Both the position numbers and the translations under genes were made by a program. A DNA stretch of 64,000 nt, taken from Ceratorhiza oryzae-sativae (lineage: Eukaryota > Basidiomycota > Agaricomycetes > Cantharellales > Ceratobasidiaceae). Shown piece after piece: positions 49,121-60,825 of the stretch (positions are counted from its first letter, which is position 1; each line of letters begins with the position of its first letter). The notes under the pieces were generated by a model. It was not told the DNA's origin, did not search any database, and saw only the letters and a list, made by a program, of their open reading frames with translations. Where the stretch lies: NCBI GenBank assembly GCA_030998015.1, contig JARWMV010000241.1, forward strand, positions 930,001 through 994,000, read 5' to 3'.

Positions 49121-49686
49121 TTACCGACTGTTGGCTTTGTCAAATTGGGAATAATAGCAAACGCGATCATTGTATTCCAGGTCTAGCACATGGAGTTTTT
49201 CTTTGAGGAGTGGTAACTACAACAGCGACAAGTCAGTACCCAATTGCGTTTATGAGCTGTGCGAAGCTACCAGAGATAGGCCTAGGAGGTAGACGGCTTT
49301 CGGGTGAACAGGTATCGGATCTTTGGGCAGACCGTTGAAGAATGAAATCAGGTCTGCCAAGGCCTCCTTGTAACCGTTTCGAACAAATGCCAAGTCGGGA
49401 TGAAGTGGTTTCCTCGAAATATCCGCCCCCTGGATCCATAGGTTGATCCGAGATTCATGACAGAATACAGCGATCGCGGCCTGGTGGAGCTGAATAGTAT
49501 AGAGCGGCGAGTGAGTGATTTACAGCGATACTATGGGCTAGAATAACTAACGGTGTTATACGGGACGTCACCTAGGTCTGACTTGTAGTTGCTGGCGTAG
49601 TTGTCTAGAATCCGGGACAGGCTGGTCTTGTACCAGTCTTTTGAACGGAAATCTCGGTCAAAATCATAGCGAAGGGAGGGATTCAT
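49121..49686 (-). CDS. Small unknown protein, paralogue 2 of a two-member family
   Basis: A minus-strand three- or four-exon gene starting MNPSLRYDFDRDFRSKDWYK at 49686. Next come VFCHESRINLWIQGADI, HPDLAFVRNGYKEALADLI and a last exon LLKEKLHVLDLEYNDRVCYY ending FDKANSR (stop 49121-49123). Exon structure and conserved positions match the gene at 36409-36945. The two copies lie 12 kb apart on opposite strands, on either side of the tandem family. Divergent from Utp13, whose start is 293 bp away. Function unknown. Confidence 0.65.
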
Positions 49687-49979
49687 CTCAGGAAACGTAA
49701 AAGCAACAACGATTGGTTCGACAAGAATGGGCGGATGGTTGGGAAAGTCGCTTTCGCACTCGGTATTTATTAGGCATCGGGATATGGCTGGTGATGAGTA
49801 GGCTTCCGTGTGAATATGACCTACGCACAGGCTTTTCGCTTGCCTCCGTTGAGCGAAGCCATAGTGAAGCTGACGCTGCAATTGGACCTGAAAGGAGGCG
49901 CACATTGTTTGGGCCGATCAGAGAAAGGATCACCTGACCCCTATCCTGGTTTGCTAAATTTTGAATCACGTGCAAGACG

Positions 49980-52900
49980 ATGTCCAAGACAAGGTACGTC
50001 GACTCCGAGCTCCAGAGGCGATGGCCTGACTCAACGCAATTCTGCAGCTTCAGAAAGGCCCGGGAGATTGGGCCTGTGTTCACCGGCGGCCCAGTCGCAC
50101 TCGCGCACGATGGCAAGTCACTCGTCGGATGTGTGGATGATGAGGCGCGCAGCACAAGTTTGCTATCGGGTTCAGTGACAGGCCAATTCCAAACGGTGAG
50201 CATAAATGAGGAGCAGAACTACTGGTGCTGATGCTTCGTAGGATGGGTCCTCTGTGACGGCACTCGCAACATCCCCGAACAGCACACACCTTGCCATATT
50301 CACCAATTCTCTCTCTCTGCGGCTCTATACTCTACCAGCACCGACCAGCACATCTTCAAAAATACATCCTACCCGGCATATTCCTCGTGCACATGATGCG
50401 CCCGTTCATGTCTGTACAATCGACCCAACCTCTTCTCTTTTGGCATCCGGCTCTGCCGATGGAATTGTGAAAATACACGACCTTCGACGCGGACATCTTA
50501 CCCATCTGTTCCGAGGACACGGAGGAATCGTATCGGCGCTGCGCTTCTTTTACAAGGCAGGGGAGGCGGCAGGCACATGGAGTACCATGTGGCTAATCAC
50601 GGCGAGTGCAGACACAAGAGTCAGAATTTTCGACCTCGCAGCGGCTGGCACGAGTGCCCCCATAGCAGTTCTCGAGGGACATGTCAGTGTTCCAAGGGGG
50701 CTAGGAGTCTCACACGACGGCCGTTACGTTGTTTCAGGCGGGCGGGACGCTGTAATTCTCGTTTGGGATACCCGTCCAGAGGCAACCATCAAGCCAAAGA
50801 AGGGAAAAAACCCCACGCCAGTCCTTGTCAAAACAATACCAGTGTTGGAACGCATTGAGGCACTGAGTGTACTAGACACCGACGACTCGGATGGTCGATT
50901 ACGGCTCTTTACTGGAGGCCAAAAGGGGGTTTTGCGGATATGGGATGTCTGGGAAGCCAAAGTCCTTGCGACCCTTGGCCAGGAGGTACAGGACGAGGAG
51001 GCGGAAGAGTCGAGACAGATATTGGATGTGATGTAGGTCTCCTTTCTTGAATCTCTAGATATGGTTAGTCTAACTAAGAGTATACAGATACACGCCAACA
51101 ACCCACACATTATCCTGTGTTCATGCAGATCAAAACGTTCTTACATTCGATATTCGAACCCAGCAAAGAGTGCACCAACTTATAGGGTACAACGACGAGG
51201 TTATCGACGCGGTCCTTTTATCCCTGCCTCCGAAACGAGATAGTCACCTTGCTATTGCAACAAATTCTTCGCTCATCCGTGTATATCCGACCGTCGATGT
51301 TGGCAATTCCGAGGCCCAGGATAAGCCAAATGCTACATCCAAACCACTCGACGCCAGCTTGCTAGCTGGACATCAGGACATAGTGCTGACGCTAGCCGCG
51401 GCGCCCAACGGCTGGCTTGCGAGTGGTGCAAAGGACAAGGAGGTCCGAGTTTGGGCCCCCCGGGAGGACGGAGAGTGGCATTGCGTCGGGCTCTGTGCGG
51501 GGCATGCAGAGAGCGTTGGAGCCGTTGTGTTCGGGGGCTTGGATGGTTCTGGAGCGCCCCGGTTCTTGGTAACGGGTTCGCAAGATCGGACGATCAAGGT
51601 GTGGGACTTGGGAGAACTCGCGACGTCAGTCAATGTCCCTTCTGAGGCTAAATGAGTTCGCCTAAGCCGGATTTTTCATGACAGGGAAACATCTTCAACA
51701 GTCATCAAACTCAAGTCACAGACAACGTTAAAAGCGCATGACAAGGATATCAACGCACTTGATGTTGCGCCCAATGGGAAGCTCGTTGCTACCGGGAGTC
51801 AAGACAAGACAGCCAAGGTGTTTGAAGCCACAGTAAGCATCGAAGATTAACTTAGATTAAGGATGATCTAACCACATATTCTACGTTAGACTGGCAGTGG
51901 TCTCGCGCAGATAGGCCTGCTCAAGGGTCACAAACGTGGAGTCTGGACTGTCCGCTTTTCTCCAGTGGACAGGGTGATCGCCACAGGGAGCGGGGATCGT
52001 ATGGTGAAACTGTGGAGCCTGGATGATTGGGCATGTCTAAAGGTAAACCATTTCTTAAATACAAATATCTTGGCGCGAAGAAAACTCAAGCCCCGTCTAG
52101 ACGTTCGAAGGTCATACAAATTCGATCCTGCGCGTCAGCTTTTTATCGCGTGGCACTCAGCTGCTTTCGGCTGGTTCAGATGGGCTGGTCAAACTTTGGT
52201 CAGTTCGAACTGAAGAATGTGTTGCGACGATGGACGGACATGAGGACAAGGTAAATTTGCCCTGGCAAAGTTGAACAACTCGATACTATAGAATCACTGT
52301 GATAGGTGTGGGCTTTGGCTGTTAGCACGGACGAACAAACTGTAGTTTCTGGCGCCGCAGACTCTAGAGTTGTGATATGGAAGGATGCGACTGAAGAAGC
52401 GCAGCGGGAGAAGGAAGATGAGCGGGCTAGAGGCGTCGAACTGTGAGTTTATTGAAGCCGCCTGCCACGAAACCCAGCCTCCTAATTCACTTGACTGACC
52501 GTACCCCGCCTTTCAGGGAGCAAAACTTTGCCAACTATGTGGCGTTAAATGACTATCGAAATGCTATTATTTTAGCACTCCATATGGACCACCCTGGCCG
52601 CCTATACAATCTGTTTCGTAACCTTCGGTTTGCCCGGTCCGCTCAGCCGGCGTCCCTATTGGGACCTCTCAGCTCGATTCGGACGACGCGGGCACAATCA
52701 CTGGTTCAGCCTCGGTGGATGCTACACTAGCCACACTTGTGGGTGCGGACCTCGCTCGGTTGCTCGGGCATATTCGGACCTGGAACGCCAGCGCCCGAAC
52801 GAGTACGGTAGCACAAACGGTATTGCATGCCGTCTTGCGATTGCGTACGGCAGAAGACATCGTGGCTGCGTTTGAGAAGGAGGAGACAGAAGGTTTGGCA

Positions 52901-53107
52901 GCCGAGCTCGAACCCCAGGTTCGGGAAAAGAAGTCAAAGGAAGTATTGGATCTGCGTTCGCTATTGGACGGACTCATTCCGTACACAGAGCGACACTTGT
53001 CACGCGCGGAACGACTCGTGCAGGACACCTTTGTGGTGGACTATATTTTGGGTGAGATGGACATGGGAATGGCGGTTGCGGGAGTGGACGCGATGGAAGT
53101 CTCTTGA
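49980..53107 (+). CDS. UTP13: U3 snoRNP WD40 protein Utp13 (TBL3)
   Basis: A tiny first exon (MSKTS) at 49980 joins FRKAREIGPVFTGGPVALA, the usual Utp13 start. Two WD40 propellers follow, with repeats such as LLASGSADGIVKIHDL, WLITASADTRVRIFDL, YVVSGGRDAVILVWDT, RLFTGGQKGVLRIWDV, WLASGAKDKEVRVWAP, FLVTGSQDRTIKVWDL, LVATGSQDKTAKVFEA, VIATGSGDRMVKLWSL and TVVSGAADSRVVIWKD. The C-terminal Utp13 domain reads YVALNDYRNAIILALHMDHPGRL, RTSTVAQTVLHAVLRL and LIPYTERHLSRAERL. The protein belongs to the UtpB complex of the small-subunit processome. One frame break at the GGG of 52661-52663 in the C-terminal domain is healed by one base. Confidence 0.92.
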
Positions 53108-54224
53108 TGATGTAACGATCAACGCTTGAATGGGATGGGCGAGCATGAGAGTCTTGTAAAGTGTTTATTGCGGAAACAAATGAGATCACCATGAGTTGTC
53201 CTACATTGATCTACACGAGTCTGAGTAATCGCTTGGGTTGTCTATCCACGGCCACCACACATTGCTAGGAAGATGTTCAGGAACCAGCACATCACTTCTT
53301 GAACAAGCGCGGTGAAGAAGAGCCATTCAGTTGTCAGAGCAAGACGTGTAGTAAATTGGATGGAATGTAGCATGGATTCGTGCGAGTAAGAGCGCTGAGT
53401 TGGGAAGGTGTCTGCCTTGGGATGAGCAACCCGAAGCAGTGCCTCGTAAGTCTGTCAATTAAAGTCCTTCAAATGTCAGAGTCGCCAAGCCTCCAAAGAA
53501 ATGTTGATAGTTGAGCGAAGGTTACGGAACGCTATATGAAAATCCGGCGAGGAATATCGCGTCGTGCGATGAACATTCATTGCCGAACAGGCACGTCGAG
53601 CTGCGTGGAAGTGTGAAGGACTCGACGTTGAATGGACAGGTGGATGAGCACCGACTTCGCTTCTTGAGCGGATCGCCCATTGGTGGTTCTGTGACTGAAT
53701 AATCAACTTGTGGGTGCCATTGCCCCCAGCGGAGAGTGAAGCTCAGATCTGAGATATCCATAGCAAGTGGCGTTCACACACTGATAACCGCGCAAGAAAT
53801 AGATAATAAAAGGTATATGATCCATATGCCTATAATCGGAAAATCTCACGAGGGACGGTGTAATCAGCAAAGGTTCATCACGCAAAGTATGTAATTGAGG
53901 ATGACGGCGTGATCGGAGCCGAGCCCCACATCGTCATATTGGTAGTGTACTTTAGTAAGACACGGTAAAAGCAGCCAGGCGTAGGGAGGGATTAAAGTCA
54001 CAACAGGCGGGTCAAGTACATACAGCGAAATGAAGAATAAACAAAGTACAGTGAAGGGGATGAAAAGGGGGGGGGGAATCCGCTATAACAGGCGCTGCTA
54101 GAGCATATCGAAAGTTCACAAACAGACAAACAGACCCGGGGTAGAGAAGGAGTGACATGGGCATACGAGTTATTGACAATCCCAAAGAGGCCAGCATAGG
54201 GGAGTGGAGGAAAGGGCAGGTGGT
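53108..54224. other. 1.1 kb stretch without a supported gene
   Basis: Convergent region between Utp13 and the coiled-coil gene. Two unspliced minus-strand ORFs of 76-79 codons near 53476-53761 lack motifs. A run of G lies near 54068-54077. No gene called. Confidence 0.45.
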
Positions 54225-55309
54225 CTAGCAGTGGGACTCGATCGATCGGTTGTCGTCGCTCGTCTCGGGCGTGAGCGGTTCGCCTCGCATGGGTGGTCGC
54301 ACGCGCATGTTAAGCTGCATGTCGCTCGCACGGGTCGGCATACCTCTGGGTCGACCGCCGGACTCTGTCGCTTTCAGGTTCGATTCGCTCTTGAGACCCC
54401 GGCCTTTGCCGAGTCTGCCTTGAGCTTGGGTGGCTTGTTGTTTCAGCTGCATGAGACTGGCTCGGCCAGTGTTGAGACGTTTGCGGAGGGCGTCACGTTC
54501 CTGGCGGACTCGCTCAACCTCGTCCTCGAGAGCCCAGATCCGGGTGGCTGATTTGGCACGCTCGAGCGAGGCGGTGAGGATGGCGGCGCGCGATGTCGAG
54601 GAGGTGTTCGAGGAGGAGCGAGTATGCGACTGGGAAGGCGCCTTTTTGGAAGATGCCGTCTGAACAATCACATGTCAGAAGAGATTAACCGGGTGAAGTC
54701 GAGGGACATACGACAATGCTCGTCGGTTGGTCCTCGACAGAGACCATGTCGTGCTGCCAAGACCTGAGCTCGATGTTGGCCTTGTCGAGCTCGGCCTGGA
54801 AGCCGTCCTCCATCTGCTCGAGCTCGGCGACGAGCTGTGTGCGCTGTTGTTGGAGGGCGGCAATGTGTGCCTTGGCTTGGGTGTGCGCAGCAACGCTGGC
54901 CGCGAGCTGGCTCTCGCTCTCGGCCAGCCGGGACTCGAGGTTGGAGATGCGGTCATGCAACGCAGCATAGCCCTGTTCGTGCTCCTGGCGTTGGGCTTGG
55001 ATGTACGCCGACTGGGCGGCGAGTTGCGCTTGGAGCTCGTCGATCAGCAGACGCTAGAAGACGATGAGCGCGGGACCAGAAGCCGGGGGGCTGAGAGCCT
55101 ACCTGGAGCGTGTTCTCGTCGAGGGTCTTTTGGAGAGTGAACTCTGCCTCGGACGCGGGCGCTGCGGGCACACGGTCGTGACGGTCGTGTTCAACGTGGT
55201 ATGTACACTGCTCGATGTCAGCTGGGGGCTAGCCGTCGACCGACGACTGACGCACTGAAGAAGATGAAGAAGCGCCGGACTTTCCGAGCAGCAGTCGTAG
55301 GGCGATCAT
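54225..55309 (-). CDS. Coiled-coil protein, unknown
   Basis: A minus-strand gene of about 290 residues starting MIALRLLLGKSGASSSSS at 55309. Exons join in phase to VPAAPASEAEFTLQKTLDEN, RLLIDELQAQLAAQSAYIQA, RISNLESRLAESESQLAASV and ELEQMEDGFQAELDKANIEL, a continuous heptad-rich coiled coil. A second coiled coil (ASLERAKSATRIWALEDEVER) precedes a basic, Arg- and Pro-rich tail. Introns lie near 54665-54713, 55055-55101 and 55208-55255. No other domain. A cytoskeletal or spindle role is possible for such a protein but not shown. Confidence 0.65.
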
Positions 55310-55732
55310 GACAAACGGGGGTTAGGAGGTAAGGAGAGGAAAGGGAGACGCCGGCCACTCGCACACGCGCGGGCTATAAGACAGCACAGGCATCTGATCC
55401 AAAATGAAGGATCCTGATGCCACAGGGTCGATTGCCTCGTTGCACACGCTGATAAATGTCCCGATTCAGCGCGCTGTCACCCCCAATCCGGCACTGAAAC
55501 TAACCTCAGATTTCATATGCCCGACCAAATGCTGTATTTGCATGCGCCGACATTGCGCGCCATGCTGTCAACTGGTTTCACCCCACCAGCCGCCACTCGC
55601 CGCACGTGTCGCCCCATCCCTCTCTCGGACAACATTGCCATCAACATCGGACCCTCGTCCACGCGAGCAAGTGATCGTCGGCACACACTTCAATTCAACG
55701 TCTGTGCCTGTCGACATTCGAACAGGTAGTCA
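55310..55732. other. Intergenic
   Basis: Upstream region of the coiled-coil gene and 3' flank of the acidic gene. No gene seen. Confidence 0.5.
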
Positions 55733-57063
55733 CTACACTAGTTTCGCCATCACGGCCATCTGCCCAAACTCCTCCAGTCCAACTGTCCCGCCGGGCCCGG
55801 AGGAGAACATACTCAGCATTTCCATAATCTGAGGTTCAGCCCAGTGAGTTTCGGTTCAGATGTAAATTGCCACGTTTGCTCGGCCCCCCGATTCACCAAA
55901 CGCCCCATCCCCAACAGAAAAAAATAACCACTCACGTCCTCGGTCGAGAGCTGCTCCTTCAACGCCTTGGCCGCCTCTCCCACCTCTCGAACTCCAACCT
56001 TTTTCGCATCCAGTCCAGGGTCATTGGGATCCATGCCTGGGAAAAACAGTGCAAACGCCAGTCGGGCTTCGTGCTTTTGCCGTTCGGTCAACGTCACCCG
56101 GATGTCTTCGGTCTCCAGTTCAACCCCCCCGTCCTCGTCCTCAGCCCCCCTCGCACGCCTCACCGCTTTTGGTTGATCACCGAATTCCGAGGCTGACGAT
56201 TCGTCCTTGTCGGACTCAAAATACTCGTCCGAGTCTGATCCAGCCTCTTCTTCTTCTAGCTCGAATCCGCCTCCCTCCTCGGCCCCGTCCCTGTCGAGCA
56301 AGAACCCCCGCCCGACTCTTGATCCGAGTCCGGTGCGGGTTCCGGGTCTTTGGCACGGCCTTGGCTTGGCTACGGGTTTGCCGTCCTTGACAGTGTCGGG
56401 TCGAGTCGAGCTTAGTTTTCGTTGGGTTCGGGTGACGGCCTCTGGTTCTTCATCCTCCTCGACCCGTCCGAGAAGCACCGCGCACACGGCCCGCCAGTCC
56501 CCTTTGCTCACCGACAGCCCTGCATCTCTATCCACTGTCTCCTCGGCTCCTGCACGCTGCTGGGGTCGAGGGTTCTCCCAGCCAGTCGCGGCATTGCGAA
56601 ACACTCGTAGGACTGCCAGAAGAGCTGAGCTGGCGTGTACGGTTGTCGTCGGGGTGCAGAGTGTGGCGCACCTTCCTTGTCATCGGGTGGAAGGTCGAGC
56701 ATCTACCAATACAATACAACAGTGGGCGCCGTCAAACTGCCATACAATCCGGTGGACTTACCTGTAGCCCTCTTGGCACGAGGGAGAGGGGGATACCCGC
56801 GTCGTCACCTTGGTCGTGATGGGAGCCTGAACCGAACCGTCAGTAGACACTAGTGGGGACTGGTGACGACGCAATATGCCTCTGTCCAAACCATCTTGCA
56901 TGAATCCATCCTCTCCATCCTCATCGTTCTCTCTCGTGCGCGGTTTGTCCCGAACGAGTTCACCGTTGCCCGCGTTGCTCAGCTTGATGAGTTTGAGAAA
57001 TGTTGTGTCGATAGCACGTCGGAGGCTGGGCTTCAAGCTCGAGAATTCATCGTCGTCGGACAT
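55733..57063 (-). CDS. Acidic protein with EF-hand-like C-terminus, unknown
   Basis: A minus-strand gene of about 390 residues starting MSDDDEFSSLKPSLRRAID at 57063. Exon 2 reads PYTPAQLFWQSYECFAMPR. Then come a basic stretch and a long Glu/Asp-rich region (GSDSDEYFESDKDESSASEF). The end is helical: TERQKHEARLAFALFFPGM, VREVGEAAKALKEQLSTEDV and, after an intron, IMEMLSMFSSGPGGTVGLEEFGQMAV, stop 55733-55735. The helix-loop-helix spacing with a final LEEF resembles a degenerate EF-hand pair, as in calmodulin or centrin relatives. The loops lack the D-x-D-x-D/N-G ligands, so calcium binding is doubtful. Divergent from Trm4 across 215 bp. Confidence 0.65.
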
Positions 57064-57278
57064 GTGATAGCTCCGTGAGAATTAAGGTTAGATATCAATG
57101 CGATTAGAATTAAAGCTAGATGATTGGAAAGAAATAGAGCGAGGCACGGGGGATTCTGGTTCAGGTGCAGTGGTGGCTGGACGTTACTCATATATCGCGA
57201 TTTAGTCTCTATTTGGCCTGTCACGTGCACCAAGGTTTGTGAAGAATTCCGCTTTCCTTCAAACTTTATCCAGCAGCC

Positions 57279-60200
57279 ATGGGGAAACGTGTGAGGGCGC
57301 GCCTGGCAGATCTGGGCGAGTTGACAGCTGATGACTGGTTCTAGGGCAAAAAGGGTGGAAACTCGAGGAAAGGGGCGGGTCGTGGGGGGAAAATGTAAAA
57401 CAGGAGAACCAGGCGTTTGAGAAATACTACAAGGTACCTTCGTATCTTCCCGCATTCAACGTGGAGTCTGACCGGCCCAAGACCGTGGGATTGTTCCTGA
57501 CGACGAGTGGGACACATTTTGGGCCACGCTCAAGACTGTTCTCCCGACCACATTTCGAGTGACTGGAAGCCGGGCGTGAGTGCGTCGAGTTGATGCTTTC
57601 TTGCTGTTTGTCACCAGTAATACCGATGGGTACGCGACTTAGGACTGCGCAAGAGTTGAACACTATCATCAAGGAGCAGCATGTTCCCTCGTTGACTGGA
57701 ATCGAGTTTGAGGGCAAGTCGGTTGATCCGCCGACGCAATTGCCTTGGTACGTAGGTTGCGACTTTGGGTTGTGGCTTCACTATATTAGGCTGTTTGGCA
57801 CAGGTATCCCGACGGCTTGGGTTGGCAATTTAACGTGTCCAAGAGCGTGCTCCGCAAGACGCCCGAGTACAAAAAGTTTCACAATTTTCTGGTCTACGAG
57901 ACAGAAGTTGTGAGTGCAGCTTTGGCGGGCTATGTGGGAAGGGTTTGATTCATTACGCCTTGATAGGGAAACATTTCGCGACAAGAGGCTGTAGCATGAT
58001 CCCGCCGCTATTGCTGGACGTCCAGCCGCATCACAATGTATGCGACTCTGCCACTCGCTCGTGTCGTTATTCGTTTCGTTATTAATGGCAGTACCTCAAG
58101 GTCATCGATATGTGCGCTGCTCCCGGCTCAAAGGTCAGCAAGGCTGCTGAGGTGACCAACCTCAGGCTCAACGTCGTTTTCCCAGACCGCCCAGCTTTTG
58201 GAAGCACTTCATGCAAACGATACTGCCCTCGAAACATCATTCCCTCAAGGGTTGCTCATTGCGAACGATAGTGACTATAAGCGCTCGCACATGCTTGTTC
58301 ACCAATCTGCTCGGCTCCCATCGCCAGCGTTGATGGTCACCAACATCGACGCGTCCAGCTACCCAAGAATATACACGAGCCCGACCAGCGGAAAATTGTT
58401 CTTTGATCGGATTCTATGCGACGTCCCGTGTAGTGGGGATGGCACTGTGCGGAAAAATATGGGAATCTGGAAGAGCTGGACTGGAATGAACGGCAATGGG
58501 TTGCATAGGTGTGTTGATTCGGCTCAAGCTGGGTATGATACCAACACAGCAAATCAAAGTCTCCAGCTTCGTATCCTGGTGCGAGCCATGCATATGCTCA
58601 CCCCTGGTGGTCGACTAGTCTATTCGACCTGCTCGATGAACCCAGTTGAAAATGAGGCGGTTGTTGCATCTGCGCTTACCAAGTTCGCTGGTAAATCCAC
58701 TTGTTTATTGTTACCCAGGGTATTAATCCTGTGCATAGATTTCGAGCTTGTGGATGTGTCGGGATCTTTGCCTGGGCTCAAGCGTCGACCCGGGATAGCT
58801 AATTGGCGACCACCGGTAAATCGGGAGATGGACGATTTTTTCGACACATACGCCGAATTTATCGAGTCTTTGCCTCCCAAACAACGCGCGGAGACCAAGC
58901 TCGTGGAGACGCAATGGCCGCCTGCCAATGCCGCCGAATTAAATTTGGAGAGATGGTGCGCGTCTGTCCTCGGCAGTTCAATCTGTTTAGATCGACGTAT
59001 CTTGCTTCGTCTAGCTTGAGAATCTATCCGCATTTGCAGGATAGTGGTGCGTTCTTCGTTGCTGTCCTGGAAAAGAAGCCAAGAATAGCCGCCCCATCCG
59101 GGTACGTCACATTACGTTCATGAGATGCCACCCTAAAATTTTGACCAGTATGTCTGCGAAGCGAACTGCTGAAGTTGCGCTCGATTTGCCTGGGGATGCT
59201 GTCGACGAGTCTGCGAGCAAAAAGCAAAAGACAGCCGAACAGGCAGGCGAGGATGCCGACGCATCCAATGCTCCACCGCCTGAAAACGAGCCCACGGGCA
59301 AGTCTGGTAAAGGAAGCACTTTCAAAGAGCTACCCTACACCTTTTTGTCTGATGGGAGCGAGCATCTCGAGCAGTGCCTGTATGCTCGCTTCACAGCTGT
59401 CACTAGCTGTATGCTAACCTGGGACTTTGTTTGGCAGGACTGATCTCAAAATCAAACCGTCTTTCCCGTCTGCCAACCTTTTCGTCCGTAACCCTGACGG
59501 AGAGGTCCTCCGTCAAATTTACCTCTGCAACGATGCTGTCCGTCGTGTCCTGGTTCACAACGACTATGCTAGGCTCCGGATTATCAGTGCCGGCGTAAGA
59601 GTATTCACCAGGCAGGAGACTGGCCCGCGCAACGAAGAGAGCAAGGGAGGGCGCAATAGGTTCAGGTTTCTAGTTGAGGGTACACCTGCGGTCCTTCCCC
59701 ACGTCGATGAATCCCGAATTATCCAAGGAGACATGGAAACACTGCGTCTCCTGGCACGACTTTATTACCCCATCTGTCAGGAGTTTGCCAGCCCTTGCGA
59801 GAAAGATTGATAGATTTGGGTAAGTGGCGTTTGATGTGTTCCCGTCGTAACAACACAGGCCGCTTAAACGGTTTGTAGACGTTGGTAGTTATCTGATGAA
59901 ATTTGAACCTGGGGGTCAGGGAATGGTAACGTCAGTTGGTTCAGACCACCCTGCTTGAAATCCTGGCTGACGTTGAGCAATAATTGTCAGAATGAAACAC
60001 CCGCTGGTGGTCCCAATATGGAAGTCAGCGACGTCAGTGTCGCTGATGTTGGACAAAAAGGCGAAAAGGTGCGTCCCGCCTCGTTGACTGGTCACAGTGT
60101 TCATTCTAAATGCCTGCATCCACTTTCCAACAGCGCATTGAGTCTTCGACTGTGGGGTGAAGATATTACCCCAGCCGCAAACAAGAATTCCACAAACGAG

Positions 60201-60326
60201 AGTAAGCTCACGGCACATTTAAAACACGACGAAGGCAATGATGAAGGTGCTTCTGGAGATGAGGATGCAGAGGGGGATGACGAGATCGTTGAGCAAGACA
60301 CTGACATTGCACAGCGTGATACTTGA
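57279..60326 (+). CDS. TRM4: tRNA (cytosine-5) methyltransferase Trm4/NSUN2
   Basis: Starts MGKR at 57279 and continues GKKGGNSRKGAGRGGK; about 800 residues in twelve or so exons. Blocks: ENQAFEKYYK, LPTTFRVTGSR, DGLGWQFNVSKSVLRKTPEY, then the SAM site VIDMCAAPGSKTAQLLEAL, CDVPCSGDGTVRKN (the PC motif Cys that releases product) and VYSTCSMNPVENEAVV (the TC motif nucleophile). LERCLRIYPHLQDSGAFFVAV follows, then a C-terminal domain with HPLVVPIWKSATSVSLMLDK and an acidic tail ending DIAQRDT (60326). It makes m5C at several tRNA positions using S-adenosylmethionine. Four frame breaks (57390-57393, 57487-57489, 57993, 59794-59796) are each healed by adding one base to a run; the remaining introns splice in phase. 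Confidence 0.93.
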
Positions 60327-60825
60327 GCCGTCATCGTCAGTGTAGGGTATGGTTATTCGTGTCCAATCTGTATATCTTGAATCAGGTACATTAGAATCGT
60401 TCAGAGACCTCGTGGCGCGACTTCTGGGCTAATCGCGATAGGAAAGGGGGTCACAAGTTTCGACTACTAAACGCTAAGTCTTGGATACTCCTGATACTAT
60501 AACAATTAAAGCTGCGTGCAATGCACACACTGAGGAAGAGCATGCAATCCAGTGTATCATCTCATGGGAAGTCTTCCGGTACTTTGGGCTCTGACTGATC
60601 GGCTTGTTGGAACCATTCACCAGCGACGACGAACGGGAAGGCTCTGTTTCTTAATCACATCTCGAGGGATTTCTTACTGCCATGACCTCTTCATATCAAT
60701 TTTCAGGTAAGGGAGAAGCATACAGAGAGGGGGTTGTATCAATGTAGGGATAAATGACATGGTGAATCAAACATGGAACCGCCAAAATAAACGCATCAGC
60801 CTGGTTTGCCGCAAGCTAGTCTGTC
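60327..60825. other. Intergenic, convergent 3' ends
   Basis: Between the 3' ends of Trm4 and the DEAD-box gene. No gene seen. Confidence 0.5.

Noticed and set aside
54727..55140. Plus-strand ORF of 137 codons opposite the coiled-coil gene
   Set aside because: Antisense shadow; the minus strand has a spliced, heptad-containing frame.
55404..55832. Cys-containing plus-strand ORF (CPTKCCICMRRHCAPCC)
   Set aside because: Cys spacing fits no finger motif, there is no splice support, and it overlaps the 3' end of a better-supported gene.
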